NCBI GenBank assembly: GCA_019056785.1 | Contig: DXJV01000091.1 | Location: 1-52,695, forward strand | Length of the DNA stretch: 52,695 bases | Origin: Candidatus Heimdallarchaeota archaeon | GTDB taxonomy: Archaea > Asgardarchaeota > Heimdallarchaeia > JABLTI01 | Direction of reading: 5' to 3' | Part shown: positions 43,199-52,576 of the stretch, piece after piece | How positions within the stretch are numbered: the stretch's first letter is position 1 | Layout of the letters: each line of letters opens with the position of its first letter | Notes under the pieces: model-generated | What the model saw: the letters and a program-made list of their open reading frames with translations, nothing else | Databases searched by the model: none | Told to the model about the DNA's origin: nothing | Program-made: the position numbers and the translations under genes

Positions 43199-43857
43199 TT
43201 ACTTCCATACCTTAACAATTCTATAGTTGATTATTGCCTTACCACTTGTATCTGTTTGAGTTGTGCGATCGACCTCTTGGATTGTGTCTTTTTTGCTCAA
43301 GATAAACCCCCTAACAAAGTCTTTGGCTCCAAGGATGTGCTCTTCTGTCACAACTGCATGTTCTTTCAAGTCGAGATGTGTTCCCAGAATGATAATGGAA
43401 GTAAAATCCATAATAAAATCACGTTTAATAGCTTTGCTGAGCCAATATTCTAATTCTTGGAAAGTATTCAGTTCGGTAATTTTATTTGTTAAAACAAGTG
43501 CTATAACTACATTCGTTGGGCAGTGGACAAGAAGAGATCAGCAGCATCTTCAAAAGCAAGCCCCGAACCTTTTTCAGCACGGCCTTTCTGCCCGGGGAGA
43601 ATGAAAAATTGTGAGCTAGTAGTCAAATTATATTCTTCAATATACGATTGAAAGATAAAAAAATCTAACTCTAAATTGATAGATTTTCGCAAATTATCGC
43701 CCTTTTGATAATACCATTTCCCTTTAGCACTAGTAAGATTCATCGCAGTGTGGGTTTTCCCTGTGCCACCATCGCCAATAAAGACAACCCCACCAGTACA
43801 AGTAATTTTATTGTCAGTTAAGCGAATGAGATTTGCTAAAGTGGTATCAAGAGTCAT
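43199..43857 (-). pseudogene. Atypical small GTPase ('LPGQ' type), frameshifted
   Basis: The ATG at 43857 begins a G domain with P-loop VVFIGDGGTGKTHTAMNL near residue 28 and a G3-like FFILPGQKG near 90, where the usual D-x-x-G is L-P-G-Q. The frame breaks at about 43505 after FLSTAQRM. One base later it continues NVVIALVLTNKITELNTFQELEYWL ... TSIIILGTHLDLKEH, a strand with a G4-like THLD. The restored length is about 219 residues. The break is not in a homopolymer. 'PGQ'-type GTPases occur among the expanded Asgard families. The next gene overlaps its end and encodes a membrane-anchored protein, a likely partner. Confidence 0.65.
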
Positions 43858-44043
43858 CTACAATGCAGCTCAATTTAAGACTTGTAAAAGTTACTGTCTT
43901 TTCTTTCTAGAGCACAATTTATTATCTTTTCTTTTGCGGAAAAAGCAAAATCAAAAGTTCTCCTAAAATTTAAATTAATTAATGGTTAATTATACATAGT
44001 TCAAAGCATAAGAGCTTGTTTAAAATAATTGGAAGGGAGAAAG

Positions 44044-45912
44044 ATGAATAAAAAAATCACTATGTTTTTTTGTTTGTTATTAATAAGTAGCTTTGTTATC
44101 TATACCCCAAAAACAAAATCTATTGAACCTTTTTTCACTCTTTTTGTCTTAGCACTTAATACTAACTCCGACTATCATTTGGATTACTTTAATCTTTTAA
44201 GACAACAACTGATAAGAATTGGTATTGACCTTGAAATTATCTTAATTGGTTGTTGGGGCGAATACATTCTGCAATTGGTTATATATCATAATTTTGACAT
44301 CTGTTTTTTCCCAATGCTACCTAGTACTACCGGTCTTGACTATTCTTGTTTATACAGCGAAAATGGAGGCTTAAATATTTTTGGTTATGACACTGGAATG
44401 GATTGGGAAGAGTCTTTGGGTACAGGGAGGAATGAATGGTATCTTCAACAAGGAAAAGAATTATTTCCGCCGAATAGTCAGGAACGAATAGAACATTATT
44501 GGGCGTGGCAACAGCATTTAATGACAAACCTATGCTTTATTTATCCACTCTTTTCAGAGAAAGAATACGTTGCCTATTATTCCAATTTAGAAGGCTACAA
44601 GCTTAGCAATAGTCTTTATCAAATTTGGGGGAAAATGTTTTGGGTAGGAACACATCGTGGACAAAAGGATGTTACAGAATTAGTGCAATATGGAGGGGCG
44701 GTTACTCCCAGTCTTGACTATTTCTTTATGACTGATGCAGGGAAAAATAACGTCTTTTCAGCGCTTTTAGATCCCATCATATGGATTGACGATGATCAAA
44801 CAATTTGGCCTCATCTCGCTGAAAGTGTGACATTTATCAATAAGACTACCATAGAAATTAAAACTCGGGAAGGAATTAAATGGGCAACCGACCCAGACGG
44901 GAATTTTACTGATGAATACTTTGATGCTCGAGATATTTATTTCACACTCTACTGTTGGAAATATCTCTCTTTAGATGCCCGACGTTGGCGCTGGCTCTCA
45001 AAGATGGAGTTGTTGGATAGTAAAACTATTAGGTTGTATATAGATGCCAACCCATTAACCATCACTAAAGAACCCGAACCGGAGATTTTTTACAAATTAA
45101 ATACCTATATACTCCCAGAACACTATTTGAACCAATCACAGCTTGAGGATGGGAAAACACCTGATATGAACCATCTTGCGTGGGATCATTACAAAACGCA
45201 TCCATTTGGTACAGGACTTTTCTCACTTACAAACTTCAAAAAGAATGCTGAAATAGAACTAACCGTGCGCCCATCTTGTTGGTGGCTTAACCAAAGTATA
45301 ACAGTAGACCCTAACTTGGCATGGGAGAAACGCTTTGGAACCTTCGTAAACCCTATAAGGAAACTACGATTACTTTATTATCCTAATCAATACCTTGCTT
45401 TAGAAAAATTCGAAAAAGGACAACTAGATCTAATAAATATTAATAGCTTTCCAGAGAAAGTAAGAGAATATGACGATGAATCAATTATTGCAGTACAAGC
45501 AAAGCCTAAGAAGCAATTTAGCTATTTTGGCCTTAACGTTCGAGAAGAGCGACCAGAGTTAGGCAATAGATTAAAGAGCGCCTATGATCCGACAATATCC
45601 AGAGGACTGGCTTACCGGAAAGCAATTTTTTATGCCATTGATAAAACAGAAATGAATAACGTCATTCATCAGAACATGTTAGAATCTGTCTACTGGCCGA
45701 TCCCAAAGACAATGGGAATTTGGTGTAATCCCAACATAATTCGTTATGAAAAAGCACAAATAACCAAAGCAGGAGAATATATGCATCTTGCCGGAATCGG
45801 TTGTGATTGTCCCGTTCCTACTCCCATTATAGGTCAAGGAATTGTTTTGTATGCGATATCTGTTTTTTGTGTTTTGGAGGTAATTGTTTTAATTTCCAAG
45901 AAAAGAAGATGA
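44044..45912 (+). CDS. OppA-like (SBP family 5) protein with apparent circular permutation and C-terminal anchor
   Basis: The ATG at 44044 follows GGAAGGGAG; a TTG at 44029 is unlikely. The product is 622 residues, with a signal peptide (ITMFFCLLLISSFVIYT) and a C-terminal membrane helix (GIVLYAISVFCVLEVIVLI-SKKRR). Residues about 30-185 (LLRQQLIRIGIDLEI ... FDICFF ... QQHLMTNLCFIYPLFSEKEYVAYYSNLEGY) look like the C-terminal part of an oligopeptide-binding protein. Residues about 210-600 (LDPIIWIDDDQTIWPHLAES ... IEIKTREGIKWATDPDG ... RKAIFYAIDKTEMNNVI) look like the usual N-terminal and middle parts. The lobes are therefore in reversed order. No oligopeptide permease lies beside it; the nearby ABC genes are of export type. 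The ligand is unknown. Confidence 0.75.
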   Translation: MNKKITMFFCLLLISSFVIYTPKTKSIEPFFTLFVLALNTNSDYHLDYFNLLRQQLIRIGIDLEIILIGCWGEYILQLVIYHNFDICFFPMLPSTTGLDYSCLYSENGGLNIFGYDTGMDWEESLGTGRNEWYLQQGKELFPPNSQERIEHYWAWQQHLMTNLCFIYPLFSEKEYVAYYSNLEGYKLSNSLYQIWGKMFWVGTHRGQKDVTELVQYGGAVTPSLDYFFMTDAGKNNVFSALLDPIIWIDDDQTIWPHLAESVTFINKTTIEIKTREGIKWATDPDGNFTDEYFDARDIYFTLYCWKYLSLDARRWRWLSKMELLDSKTIRLYIDANPLTITKEPEPEIFYKLNTYILPEHYLNQSQLEDGKTPDMNHLAWDHYKTHPFGTGLFSLTNFKKNAEIELTVRPSCWWLNQSITVDPNLAWEKRFGTFVNPIRKLRLLYYPNQYLALEKFEKGQLDLININSFPEKVREYDDESIIAVQAKPKKQFSYFGLNVREERPELGNRLKSAYDPTISRGLAYRKAIFYAIDKTEMNNVIHQNMLESVYWPIPKTMGIWCNPNIIRYEKAQITKAGEYMHLAGIGCDCPVPTPIIGQGIVLYAISVFCVLEVIVLISKKRR

Positions 45913-45924
45913 ACAATCCAAAAA

Positions 45925-45970
45925 GAGGATCACTTCTTTTCTTTTTTCTCTACTACTTTTTGTTTTAAAT
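45925..45970 (+). terminator. T-rich terminator region after the OppA-like gene
   Basis: A pyrimidine-rich stretch with several T4-T6 runs follows the stop at 45912. It lies between convergent genes and shows no strong hairpin. It fits archaeal T-tract termination. Confidence 0.35.
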
Positions 45971-46073
45971 AGTCAAATTCAAAACACCTTGCCTTTGGTA
46001 GCCTTCGACTTGCCGGATATGCTAATGTGAGTGGTATGTAGCTTTCAATTAACATTTTCGTTTCTATTAGATG

Positions 46074-46739
46074 CTATTCTTCAATCAGCAGTCCATTTCT
46101 TAATCTATGACTAACATCAACAATTTCTTTTATGGATTCATCATGACTAACAATTATAATTGTTAACCCTTTTCTTTTAAGATCCAAAATTAACTCCCAT
46201 ACTTTAGCGCGGTTGTCATAATCTAAAGAACCGGTGGGTTCATCAAGCAATAATAATTCTATGTCCTTTGTTAAGATACTTGCTAAAGCAATTCTTTGTT
46301 TTTCTCCCCCACTTAAGTGCTCACAGATCTCATTCAGTAAATTTTCAATCTTAAATTCTTGAAAGATTTCTTTCGCACGCTTCTCTGCAGTCGAGAGACC
46401 AATATCTGCTAAGGAAGTTTGGAGCTCAATAAATTCTTTGGCTGTTAACTCGGCAGGAAGATAAGGTGATTGGAAGAGATAACCAATCTTTGCCCTAGTT
46501 TTAGTAAGTTTCTCGATAGAAGGATTATTGGAAATCATTTCATTAAAAATTTGCCTTTCTCCTTCTGTTTGGTGAAGAATTGTTCCAATAATTTGAAGTA
46601 AAGTGGTCTTTCCAGAGCCGGAGGGGCCGGTAATAAGGTGCATTTCTCCTTTTTTTACTAATAGGTCTACCTTTCTTAAAATCGGTAATTCTCTATTTCG
46701 TTTATTGAATACTGAAAATGTAATTCCTTTTAAGTTCAC
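46074..46739 (-). CDS. ABC transporter ATPase (LolD/MacB-like), second
   Basis: A 221-residue ATPase starting at a GTG (46739) behind GGAGGGTT. The GTG overlaps the stop of the upstream ATPase (TAGTG). Walker A is GPSGSGKTT near residue 38, the Q-loop is YLFQSPYLPAEL, the signature is HLSGGEKQRIAL near 140, Walker B is LLLLDEPTGSLD near 162 and the H-loop is IIIVSHDE. This is a complete nucleotide-binding domain of the MacB/LolD type. With the adjacent ATPase and the FtsX/MacB-like permease it forms a three-gene operon transcribed right to left. Having two different ATPases suggests a heterodimer on the duplicated permease. Confidence 0.92.
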   Translation of the reverse strand: MNLKGITFSVFNKRNRELPILRKVDLLVKKGEMHLITGPSGSGKTTLLQIIGTILHQTEGERQIFNEMISNNPSIEKLTKTRAKIGYLFQSPYLPAELTAKEFIELQTSLADIGLSTAEKRAKEIFQEFKIENLLNEICEHLSGGEKQRIALASILTKDIELLLLDEPTGSLDYDNRAKVWELILDLKRKGLTIIIVSHDESIKEIVDVSHRLRNGLLIEE

Positions 46740-47437
46740 TATTGACGTCGTATAACCCTCCTTTCATCTATTTCAAATAAAGGATTTTTCCCAATAATCG
46801 AATGATTGTGTGTTGCAACAATTATTAAGATCTCATAAAGTTCATGTGCTTTTTGTATGGTCTCAAGAACAATTTGCTTGTTTTCTGTGTCTAATTGCGC
46901 TGTGGGCTCATCACAAAGTAAAATTGAGGGAGTAAAAACTATACTACAAGCAAACCCGACTCGCCGTAGTTCGCCTCCAGATAAATGACGGAGTTTCTTA
47001 TCACGTAAATTATTAATGTTTAAATTTGAAATTAATTCATTTATTTTCTTTTTCCGGACTTCTCGTTGAAGCTTACAGTAAAGTATCAGTGTTTGTTCTA
47101 AGTTTTGAAATACAGAGAGGTTCATTGAAAGATATTTCGCAGGAAATTGATCCAGAAACCCGAGTGAACGCAAGTAGCGAAGCTTTTCTTTTCCTCTTAA
47201 ATTGTGAATCGTCATTTCATCCAAATATAGCTCGCCGGCATTAATTCCTTCTAAACTTGAGATAATTCTTAGTAACGTTGTTTTTCCTGAACCTGAAACT
47301 CCTACGAGAAAATTAACTTTTTTTGCATCAATTTGAAATGATGCAGCAGCAAAGAGGGGGATTTGGACATCCTTTTTGTAAGGATGTGGGAATATTTTTG
47401 TTAATTCAATTGCTCGTAAAGTTCTTACTGTCGTCAT
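46739..47437 (-). CDS. ABC transporter ATPase (LolD/MacB-like), first
   Basis: A 232-residue ATPase starting at an ATG with a GGTGAAGAG site. Walker A is GVSGSGKTT near residue 45, the Q-loop is GFLDQFPAKYLS, the signature is HLSGGELRRVGF near 153, Walker B is ILLCDEPTAQLD near 175 and the H-loop is IVATHNHS. Its signature (LSGGELRR) and Walker B differ from the partner's, so the two are diverged paralogues rather than copies. It lies 12 bases downstream of the permease gene and overlaps the second ATPase by one base. Confidence 0.92.
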   Translation of the reverse strand: MTTVRTLRAIELTKIFPHPYKKDVQIPLFAAASFQIDAKKVNFLVGVSGSGKTTLLRIISSLEGINAGELYLDEMTIHNLRGKEKLRYLRSLGFLDQFPAKYLSMNLSVFQNLEQTLILYCKLQREVRKKKINELISNLNINNLRDKKLRHLSGGELRRVGFACSIVFTPSILLCDEPTAQLDTENKQIVLETIQKAHELYEILIIVATHNHSIIGKNPLFEIDERRVIRRQ

Positions 47438-47449
47438 TTCTCTTCACCT

Positions 47450-50176
47450 TTACTCCGGAAATCGATAAATCTGTCCAAGATTGATTTTTCTGAATCTTAG
47501 ATATTCAGCGGCATTTTGAATTATCAGCAATAAGGGATAAAAAAGAAGTAAAAATAACTGATTAAAGAAAGTGTATTTTGAAACGGCAATTGTCTTTATA
47601 GCATATATTAAACCCGTACCTAACAAAAAACTGAACGTTAGAATATACAATAATCCAAAAACGACTAAAAAGGCGGCATAAAAAACAATTGTCTCAGCTA
47701 CCTTAAAGCGAGTTAAAATCTGCCGGTAATTTTTGGTTAATGCGATCATTCCAAGTCTTTTTCCATGATCACTTTCCTCTGTTCTGACAAAATTATTTAA
47801 AAGAAAAATACTACCCCAAAGAAGCAGGAAAAGTTGGGCAATAATGACAATCGGTTCCAAGAAAATTTTGCGCAAACCAACAAAAACACTTTGATCAAGA
47901 TAGCTCATTTCAATTATATTATAAGAAGTCAGCAATGCATTCAATTCTTCGGCTGTAGACTTGATATCTTTTTCAGCAGTATGGACGCGATATCTGACAT
48001 AATAATCAATTTTCTTGGAAGTTAAATATGTTTGAAGAACATCATAGCTTTGAATGACGATAAACTGTTCTTTGCTTTCAGTGCCGAATTGCCCGGTAAT
48101 TGTTGGCCAAACGGTAAAAATTCCCTGTATTAGCAATGGATTTGAATTATTTACAAAATTGATCGTGCTACCAATGTCAATACCATCATCTAGAAATTTT
48201 TTGCTAAGAAAAACTGAATTCTTCATTGGCGAATTTATTTCTCCTTTTGAAAGCCAACTCTCCTTTTTCCAAGAAGAGTAAAATTCGAAATAGTCAGAGT
48301 AATTAATCCCAATCAACCACTCAATTCTCTCATTTAAAAAGGTTGAATTCACTTCCGTAAGCGTATTATTAATTAAGGCAAACTCGATATAATCATCTTG
48401 TATGATATATTGATGGAAGAAGATCATTTTAGTATAATCAACGATCTCAGGAATTAAAGCAAGTTTTTCATCCACTTGAGAGGTATTCGTCGAAGGCGCC
48501 CAAAAAACAATTTCACCCCCATACCACCAGAGATATTCTGTACGCTTGGCATCTGCAGTAAAGTTAGCAAAAAGAAAGGAAGAACTAATTAAAGTTAAAA
48601 TGAAGGTAAATAAAAAGAACTTTCTGGTCAAGCCCGTTTTCCAAAGCTTGAGCAAAACATAGAAAGGTGAGAGTGGTTTATCCGCTCTTTTTCTTTTTTT
48701 GTAGAAAACCTTTCCACTCAAAATTATTAGCCCTTTAAACAGTAAAAATACCAAATAGGAAACAATCAAAGCAGCTAAAGTAAAGAGAACAAAAGCCAAA
48801 AGAGAGATAGTGTTTCTATTCTGTAACCAGATAATTAGTAAAACTAAAGCCGGAAATGCGAGCTTAATATAAAGAGGGATCGTTGAGAAAGGCCGGTAAG
48901 TATCAGCTTTTGCTTGGGAATTAATGCATCTTTTAAGGTAAAATTCAAAATCTAGATAACTAAGAAACAAACCAATAAAAAGTATACCTGCAATAATTAA
49001 TGCTTTAGGGACCACGGATAAATTGAAGATTAAATAAACACCAAAAAGACTCTCAAGATTAATAAATAAATAGAGAAATAGTAATGCAAAACCACTACCG
49101 ACAATAATAATAAACAGTGTTTCAATAAAATGGGTTAGAAGACGTTGAAACCAATTTTGGCCGGCAAAAAGAGTCTTTAATTCTTGATTTTTTCTGGTTG
49201 TTTGAATTTTCGCTACAGTTAAACAACCAATGACTAAAGAGAGACTCCAAATTAATATTTGTAACCCTCTAAGAAAAGAAAATACAATATTAACAAATAA
49301 AGCAGTATCACCATAATAGTTAAAATAAAAAGTGATTCGGATAGAAGGCTCTTGCTGTTGAAGATAGCCCGTTAATGCTTTTTCAAAGTGGTCAATTTTA
49401 TGCGGAGAATCAATTGACCAATAAATTACATTCTTTTGCTCATCTTCGAAATTAACATATCCATGAAGGAAATAATATGGAAATATTGGATCATCTGTAA
49501 TATAAGAACCGAATTTTGAAACAAAGTCTGTCACTTCAATAAAAAAACACCTGAATGAATTTCTTTTAAAGACCCCTAAATAATTATAAAGTTTTGAAAA
49601 AGTAGATTCGAAAATATTCCTAGGAAGTTGTTGATTTACATTTAAGGTAATGTTATTTTCACGGAAAACAGCTGAATAATTTCCAAGAGGATCACTGTCG
49701 AAATCTGTTACGATGATTGCACCCTCTTGAGAATAATTACCAGAAGAATAAGCCTGAAGCTGTGTAAAAACATCTGTTGCAACTGCAAAAACAAAACCAC
49801 CCATAGCAGTGTTATTAGTAATGCTGGTATTTTGAATGGTAATAAATTCCTTTGCAACTATAAAATAGCTCTCCGGTTGATATAAATCGAAAGCGTCCAT
49901 TGATGCCTTTTCTAGGGAGACAGGAAAATCATTAATAAATAGAGGAGATTCTGCGAAAATATCTATGTTAAAATCTGTTACTAACGAATCATTAGTATTA
50001 GTGATAAAAGTTGCCCCATCATTTAATTTGTTTAAATATTTTCCCAAAATTTGGGGATCGGCTAATTGGGGGAGAAAAAGAACAACAAACGAACAAGTCA
50101 ATATCAAACTAACAATAACAATACTTTTGAAAAGCAGATCCCATCTACTTCTAAAACGATAAAATATTCCCTTCAT
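47450..50176 (-). CDS. FtsX/MacB-like ABC permease with large extracellular domains
   Basis: A 908-residue membrane protein starting at an ATG behind GAGGGAA. An N-terminal helix (LLFKSIVIVSLILTCSFVVLFL) is followed by an extracellular domain of about 270 residues and a cluster of helices (about 310-545). A second extracellular domain of about 220 residues follows (KRTEYLWWYGGEIVFWAPS ...), then about three C-terminal helices (PIVIIAQLFLLLWGSIFLL, VFYAAFLVVFGLLYILTFSFLL). This is the doubled FtsX/MacB plan, with large outside domains on the first and second halves. Such permeases usually act on lipids, lipoproteins or peptides at the outer face rather than importing solutes. It is the first gene of the operon with two ATPases. 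Confidence 0.85.
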   Translation of the reverse strand: MKGIFYRFRSRWDLLFKSIVIVSLILTCSFVVLFLPQLADPQILGKYLNKLNDGATFITNTNDSLVTDFNIDIFAESPLFINDFPVSLEKASMDAFDLYQPESYFIVAKEFITIQNTSITNNTAMGGFVFAVATDVFTQLQAYSSGNYSQEGAIIVTDFDSDPLGNYSAVFRENNITLNVNQQLPRNIFESTFSKLYNYLGVFKRNSFRCFFIEVTDFVSKFGSYITDDPIFPYYFLHGYVNFEDEQKNVIYWSIDSPHKIDHFEKALTGYLQQQEPSIRITFYFNYYGDTALFVNIVFSFLRGLQILIWSLSLVIGCLTVAKIQTTRKNQELKTLFAGQNWFQRLLTHFIETLFIIIVGSGFALLFLYLFINLESLFGVYLIFNLSVVPKALIIAGILFIGLFLSYLDFEFYLKRCINSQAKADTYRPFSTIPLYIKLAFPALVLLIIWLQNRNTISLLAFVLFTLAALIVSYLVFLLFKGLIILSGKVFYKKRKRADKPLSPFYVLLKLWKTGLTRKFFLFTFILTLISSSFLFANFTADAKRTEYLWWYGGEIVFWAPSTNTSQVDEKLALIPEIVDYTKMIFFHQYIIQDDYIEFALINNTLTEVNSTFLNERIEWLIGINYSDYFEFYSSWKKESWLSKGEINSPMKNSVFLSKKFLDDGIDIGSTINFVNNSNPLLIQGIFTVWPTITGQFGTESKEQFIVIQSYDVLQTYLTSKKIDYYVRYRVHTAEKDIKSTAEELNALLTSYNIIEMSYLDQSVFVGLRKIFLEPIVIIAQLFLLLWGSIFLLNNFVRTEESDHGKRLGMIALTKNYRQILTRFKVAETIVFYAAFLVVFGLLYILTFSFLLGTGLIYAIKTIAVSKYTFFNQLFLLLFYPLLLIIQNAAEYLRFRKINLGQIYRFPE

Positions 50177-50458
50177 TAAATTCCCTCTAAAATCTTTCCG
50201 ATGTAATATTTCTAAATGTTTTCATTTATTTTATTTTGGAAATTGAAAAAAAGGAAAAAGATAGATTTACCCTCTTCTCTTTCAGACAAGAACGGTTTTC
50301 ATGCTGACCTAAAGTTTTTCATTAAATTTCGAAAAATTCAATTCAAAACTATAAAAATGTGCATCATAACTTATATTAGTCAACTATGTACTTACACTCT
50401 TGGAGCTCCCATTCTTATTTCTATGATAATTGGGGGGTATTAAGAGAGGTAATTAAAC

Positions 50459-50788
50459 ATGAACGATGAGAAGATAACAGACCAAGCTAAATTTGCAAAC
50501 AAACAGATCAAGACAAAGATATCTTTTATTCTTGGAATGATTTTGATTATACTATTAGCAATTGTTTTTACAATAATCCATGTCGTAAATAAACCAAATT
50601 CTTGGCTTTTTGTTGCTATCTATATTGTATTTATTATTGCAGGAATAACCGGTATTGTGTTTGCGAGTTTATCCTTGAAAGAAGAAAGGAACGTTTTCAA
50701 CATCTTGGGATTACTATGTAATATAGCTGTTTCAATAACATTTATAGCTGCTTTGATAGTTCTTGCAACATTAATACCTCAATTGTAA
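50459..50788 (+). CDS. Small three-helix membrane protein, unknown
   Basis: A 109-residue protein with an ATG behind GAGAGGT. Three hydrophobic segments are visible: FILGMILIILLAIVFTIIHVV, WLFVAIYIVFIIAGITGIVFASL and ILGLLCNIAVSITFIAALIVLATLI. The short polar N-terminus (NDEKITDQAKFANKQIKTK) is charged. The layout resembles small DUF4190/DUF4064-type membrane proteins, but no firm family is assigned. It is divergent from the ABC operon. Confidence 0.72.
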   Translation: MNDEKITDQAKFANKQIKTKISFILGMILIILLAIVFTIIHVVNKPNSWLFVAIYIVFIIAGITGIVFASLSLKEERNVFNILGLLCNIAVSITFIAALIVLATLIPQL

Positions 50789-50904
50789 TCAAAGTAGCAT
50801 TCCCATTTTTTTCTTATTTTAATTGTTGTTAAAACATAAAACTGTGAATAAAAGGGAGCTAACAAGTGTCAATTTGAAAAAGAAATTATTTTGGAATGAA
50901 TGTT

Positions 50905-52416
50905 TTATTCATTCCAATTAGTTAATAATTCCAGCATTAACCTTACTGCCGGTCCTTTGCTTCCTTTGGGGTTATAGCCGTCATCATTTTCCTGACTTGC
51001 GTAGCCGGCGATATCCATATGTACCCATGGTTTATCTTCGACAAACTTGCTTAGAAAGCGTGCTGCGGTTATTGCTCCTCCAGGGCGTCCACCTGTGTGT
51101 TTAAAGTCTGCGACATCACTTTTCAGTTGTTTATCGTATACTTCCCAAAGGGGGAACCGCCACACCCGCTCGCCACTCAATTTTGATGCTTCTTCTACCT
51201 TCTTTGCTAATTGATCATCGTTTGCGAAATAGCCAATGGCATGATTTCCTAGCGCGACCATCATTGAACCTGTTAAAGTAGCAAAGTCAAACATTGCTTT
51301 TGGGTCATAATTTCTGGCAGCATAGGTTAAAGCATCATTTATGATCATTCTTCCTTCAGCGTCAGTACTGATAACTTCGATAGTTTGCCCGCTGTAGCTT
51401 TTGATGATATCACCTGGGTGGTAAGCTTTTCCTGAGGGCATATTATCTGTCGCCGGCACAAGGCCAACAACATGTACTTTTGGTTTCAGCTGGGCTAAAG
51501 CTTCCATAATAGCAAGTACCACCGCACCGCCGGTCATATCCGCTTTCATATTTAGCATGTTTAGGCTTGGTTTCAGGCTTATTCCACCAGTATCGAAGGT
51601 TATTCCTTTACCAATGAGAGCAATCGTATCGACATCTTTAAGCTTTGAACCATAGTCCATGATGATAAATTTCGGTGGTTCCTCTGTTCCCTGTGCTACT
51701 GCAAGGAAACTGTGTAAGCCAATTTCTTGACATTTTGCCCGATCAAAAACGGTCGTTGTAATGCTATCATATTGTTTGGCGATTCGTTCTGCTTCTTTCG
51801 CTAAGTAAGTAGGGGTAATATAATTTGCCGGACTCCAAGCAAGATCCCGACAGAAGTTTACTGCAGCAGCAATAATCTCTCCTTCTTTAATTCCTTTAGA
51901 GAAGCTTGCTACAAGATGTGTTTCACTTATAATAGATAATTCCTCTATTTGCTTGAATTTCTCGAGATTCTTTGTTTTATAAGCAGTATTTTGATAGGTG
52001 CCTAAAATCATTGCTTCTGTTAATGTTTTTGCTACTTTTTCCGTCGCAAAATTCCCTCTGCAGAATGATTCGAGAAGCAAAGCAACCTTTTTCAAGCCCC
52101 TGTCTCTTATCACTCGAGACTTTGCACCAACAATACTTCGAATATCTTCTAAAGTAAGCTCCTTCTCCTTTCCCAGGCCAATGAGCATAATTCTCTTTAC
52201 TTTAAGAAGCTCATCAGTATATGTCAATGCGTATTCTTCTTGTTCCCCCTTAAAATCGCCAAGAGCAATGAGCTTTTTAACTTTTTCTTGAAGCTCCGGC
52301 TCAATTGTTGTTAAAAAGGGGTCCTTTGTTGCTGGTTCGGTTAACCCAATCACCAAAATTGGCGTTTCTAGATTTTTTATGCTTGTTTTTACTGCTTTAA
52401 CCTTCATAGTAATCAT
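50905..52416 (-). CDS. pepA: Leucyl aminopeptidase (M17 family)
   Basis: A 503-residue M17 metallopeptidase; ATGs at 52416 and 52407 are both possible. The N-terminal domain is non-catalytic (KAVKTSIKNLETPILVIGL). The C-terminal catalytic domain carries LIGKGITFDTGGISLKP near residue 265 (metal-binding Lys and Asp), MKADMTGGAVVLAIMEAL near 287, ATDNMPSGKAYHPGDI near 320, and the signature STDAEGRMIINDAL near 348 with the conserved Asp, Glu and Arg. It removes N-terminal residues from peptides in the cytoplasm, normally as a hexamer with two metal ions. Length and motifs are typical and the gene is complete. Confidence 0.95.
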   Translation of the reverse strand: MITMKVKAVKTSIKNLETPILVIGLTEPATKDPFLTTIEPELQEKVKKLIALGDFKGEQEEYALTYTDELLKVKRIMLIGLGKEKELTLEDIRSIVGAKSRVIRDRGLKKVALLLESFCRGNFATEKVAKTLTEAMILGTYQNTAYKTKNLEKFKQIEELSIISETHLVASFSKGIKEGEIIAAAVNFCRDLAWSPANYITPTYLAKEAERIAKQYDSITTTVFDRAKCQEIGLHSFLAVAQGTEEPPKFIIMDYGSKLKDVDTIALIGKGITFDTGGISLKPSLNMLNMKADMTGGAVVLAIMEALAQLKPKVHVVGLVPATDNMPSGKAYHPGDIIKSYSGQTIEVISTDAEGRMIINDALTYAARNYDPKAMFDFATLTGSMMVALGNHAIGYFANDDQLAKKVEEASKLSGERVWRFPLWEVYDKQLKSDVADFKHTGGRPGGAITAARFLSKFVEDKPWVHMDIAGYASQENDDGYNPKGSKGPAVRLMLELLTNWNE

Positions 52417-52576
52417 TTTACTAACGACACTTAACTTGATAAATGTTATCAGATAAAAAGGAAATTCAGTTGATATTGATCAAGGGATTGTTTTCTGGAA
52501 AAATTTTGAAATAAATGTACAATCTGAAGAGGAATGACAATAGAAATTACAATTCAGACGCCGAACGTAACGAAAA

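Noticed and set aside
43256..43604. Plus-strand ORFs over the broken GTPase
   Set aside because: They are antisense to recognisable GTPase sequence and overlap each other in different frames.
50216..50443. 75-residue plus-strand ORF before the small membrane gene
   Set aside because: It has no ribosome site, mixed low-complexity composition and lies in a promoter region between divergent genes; it is more likely leader sequence.
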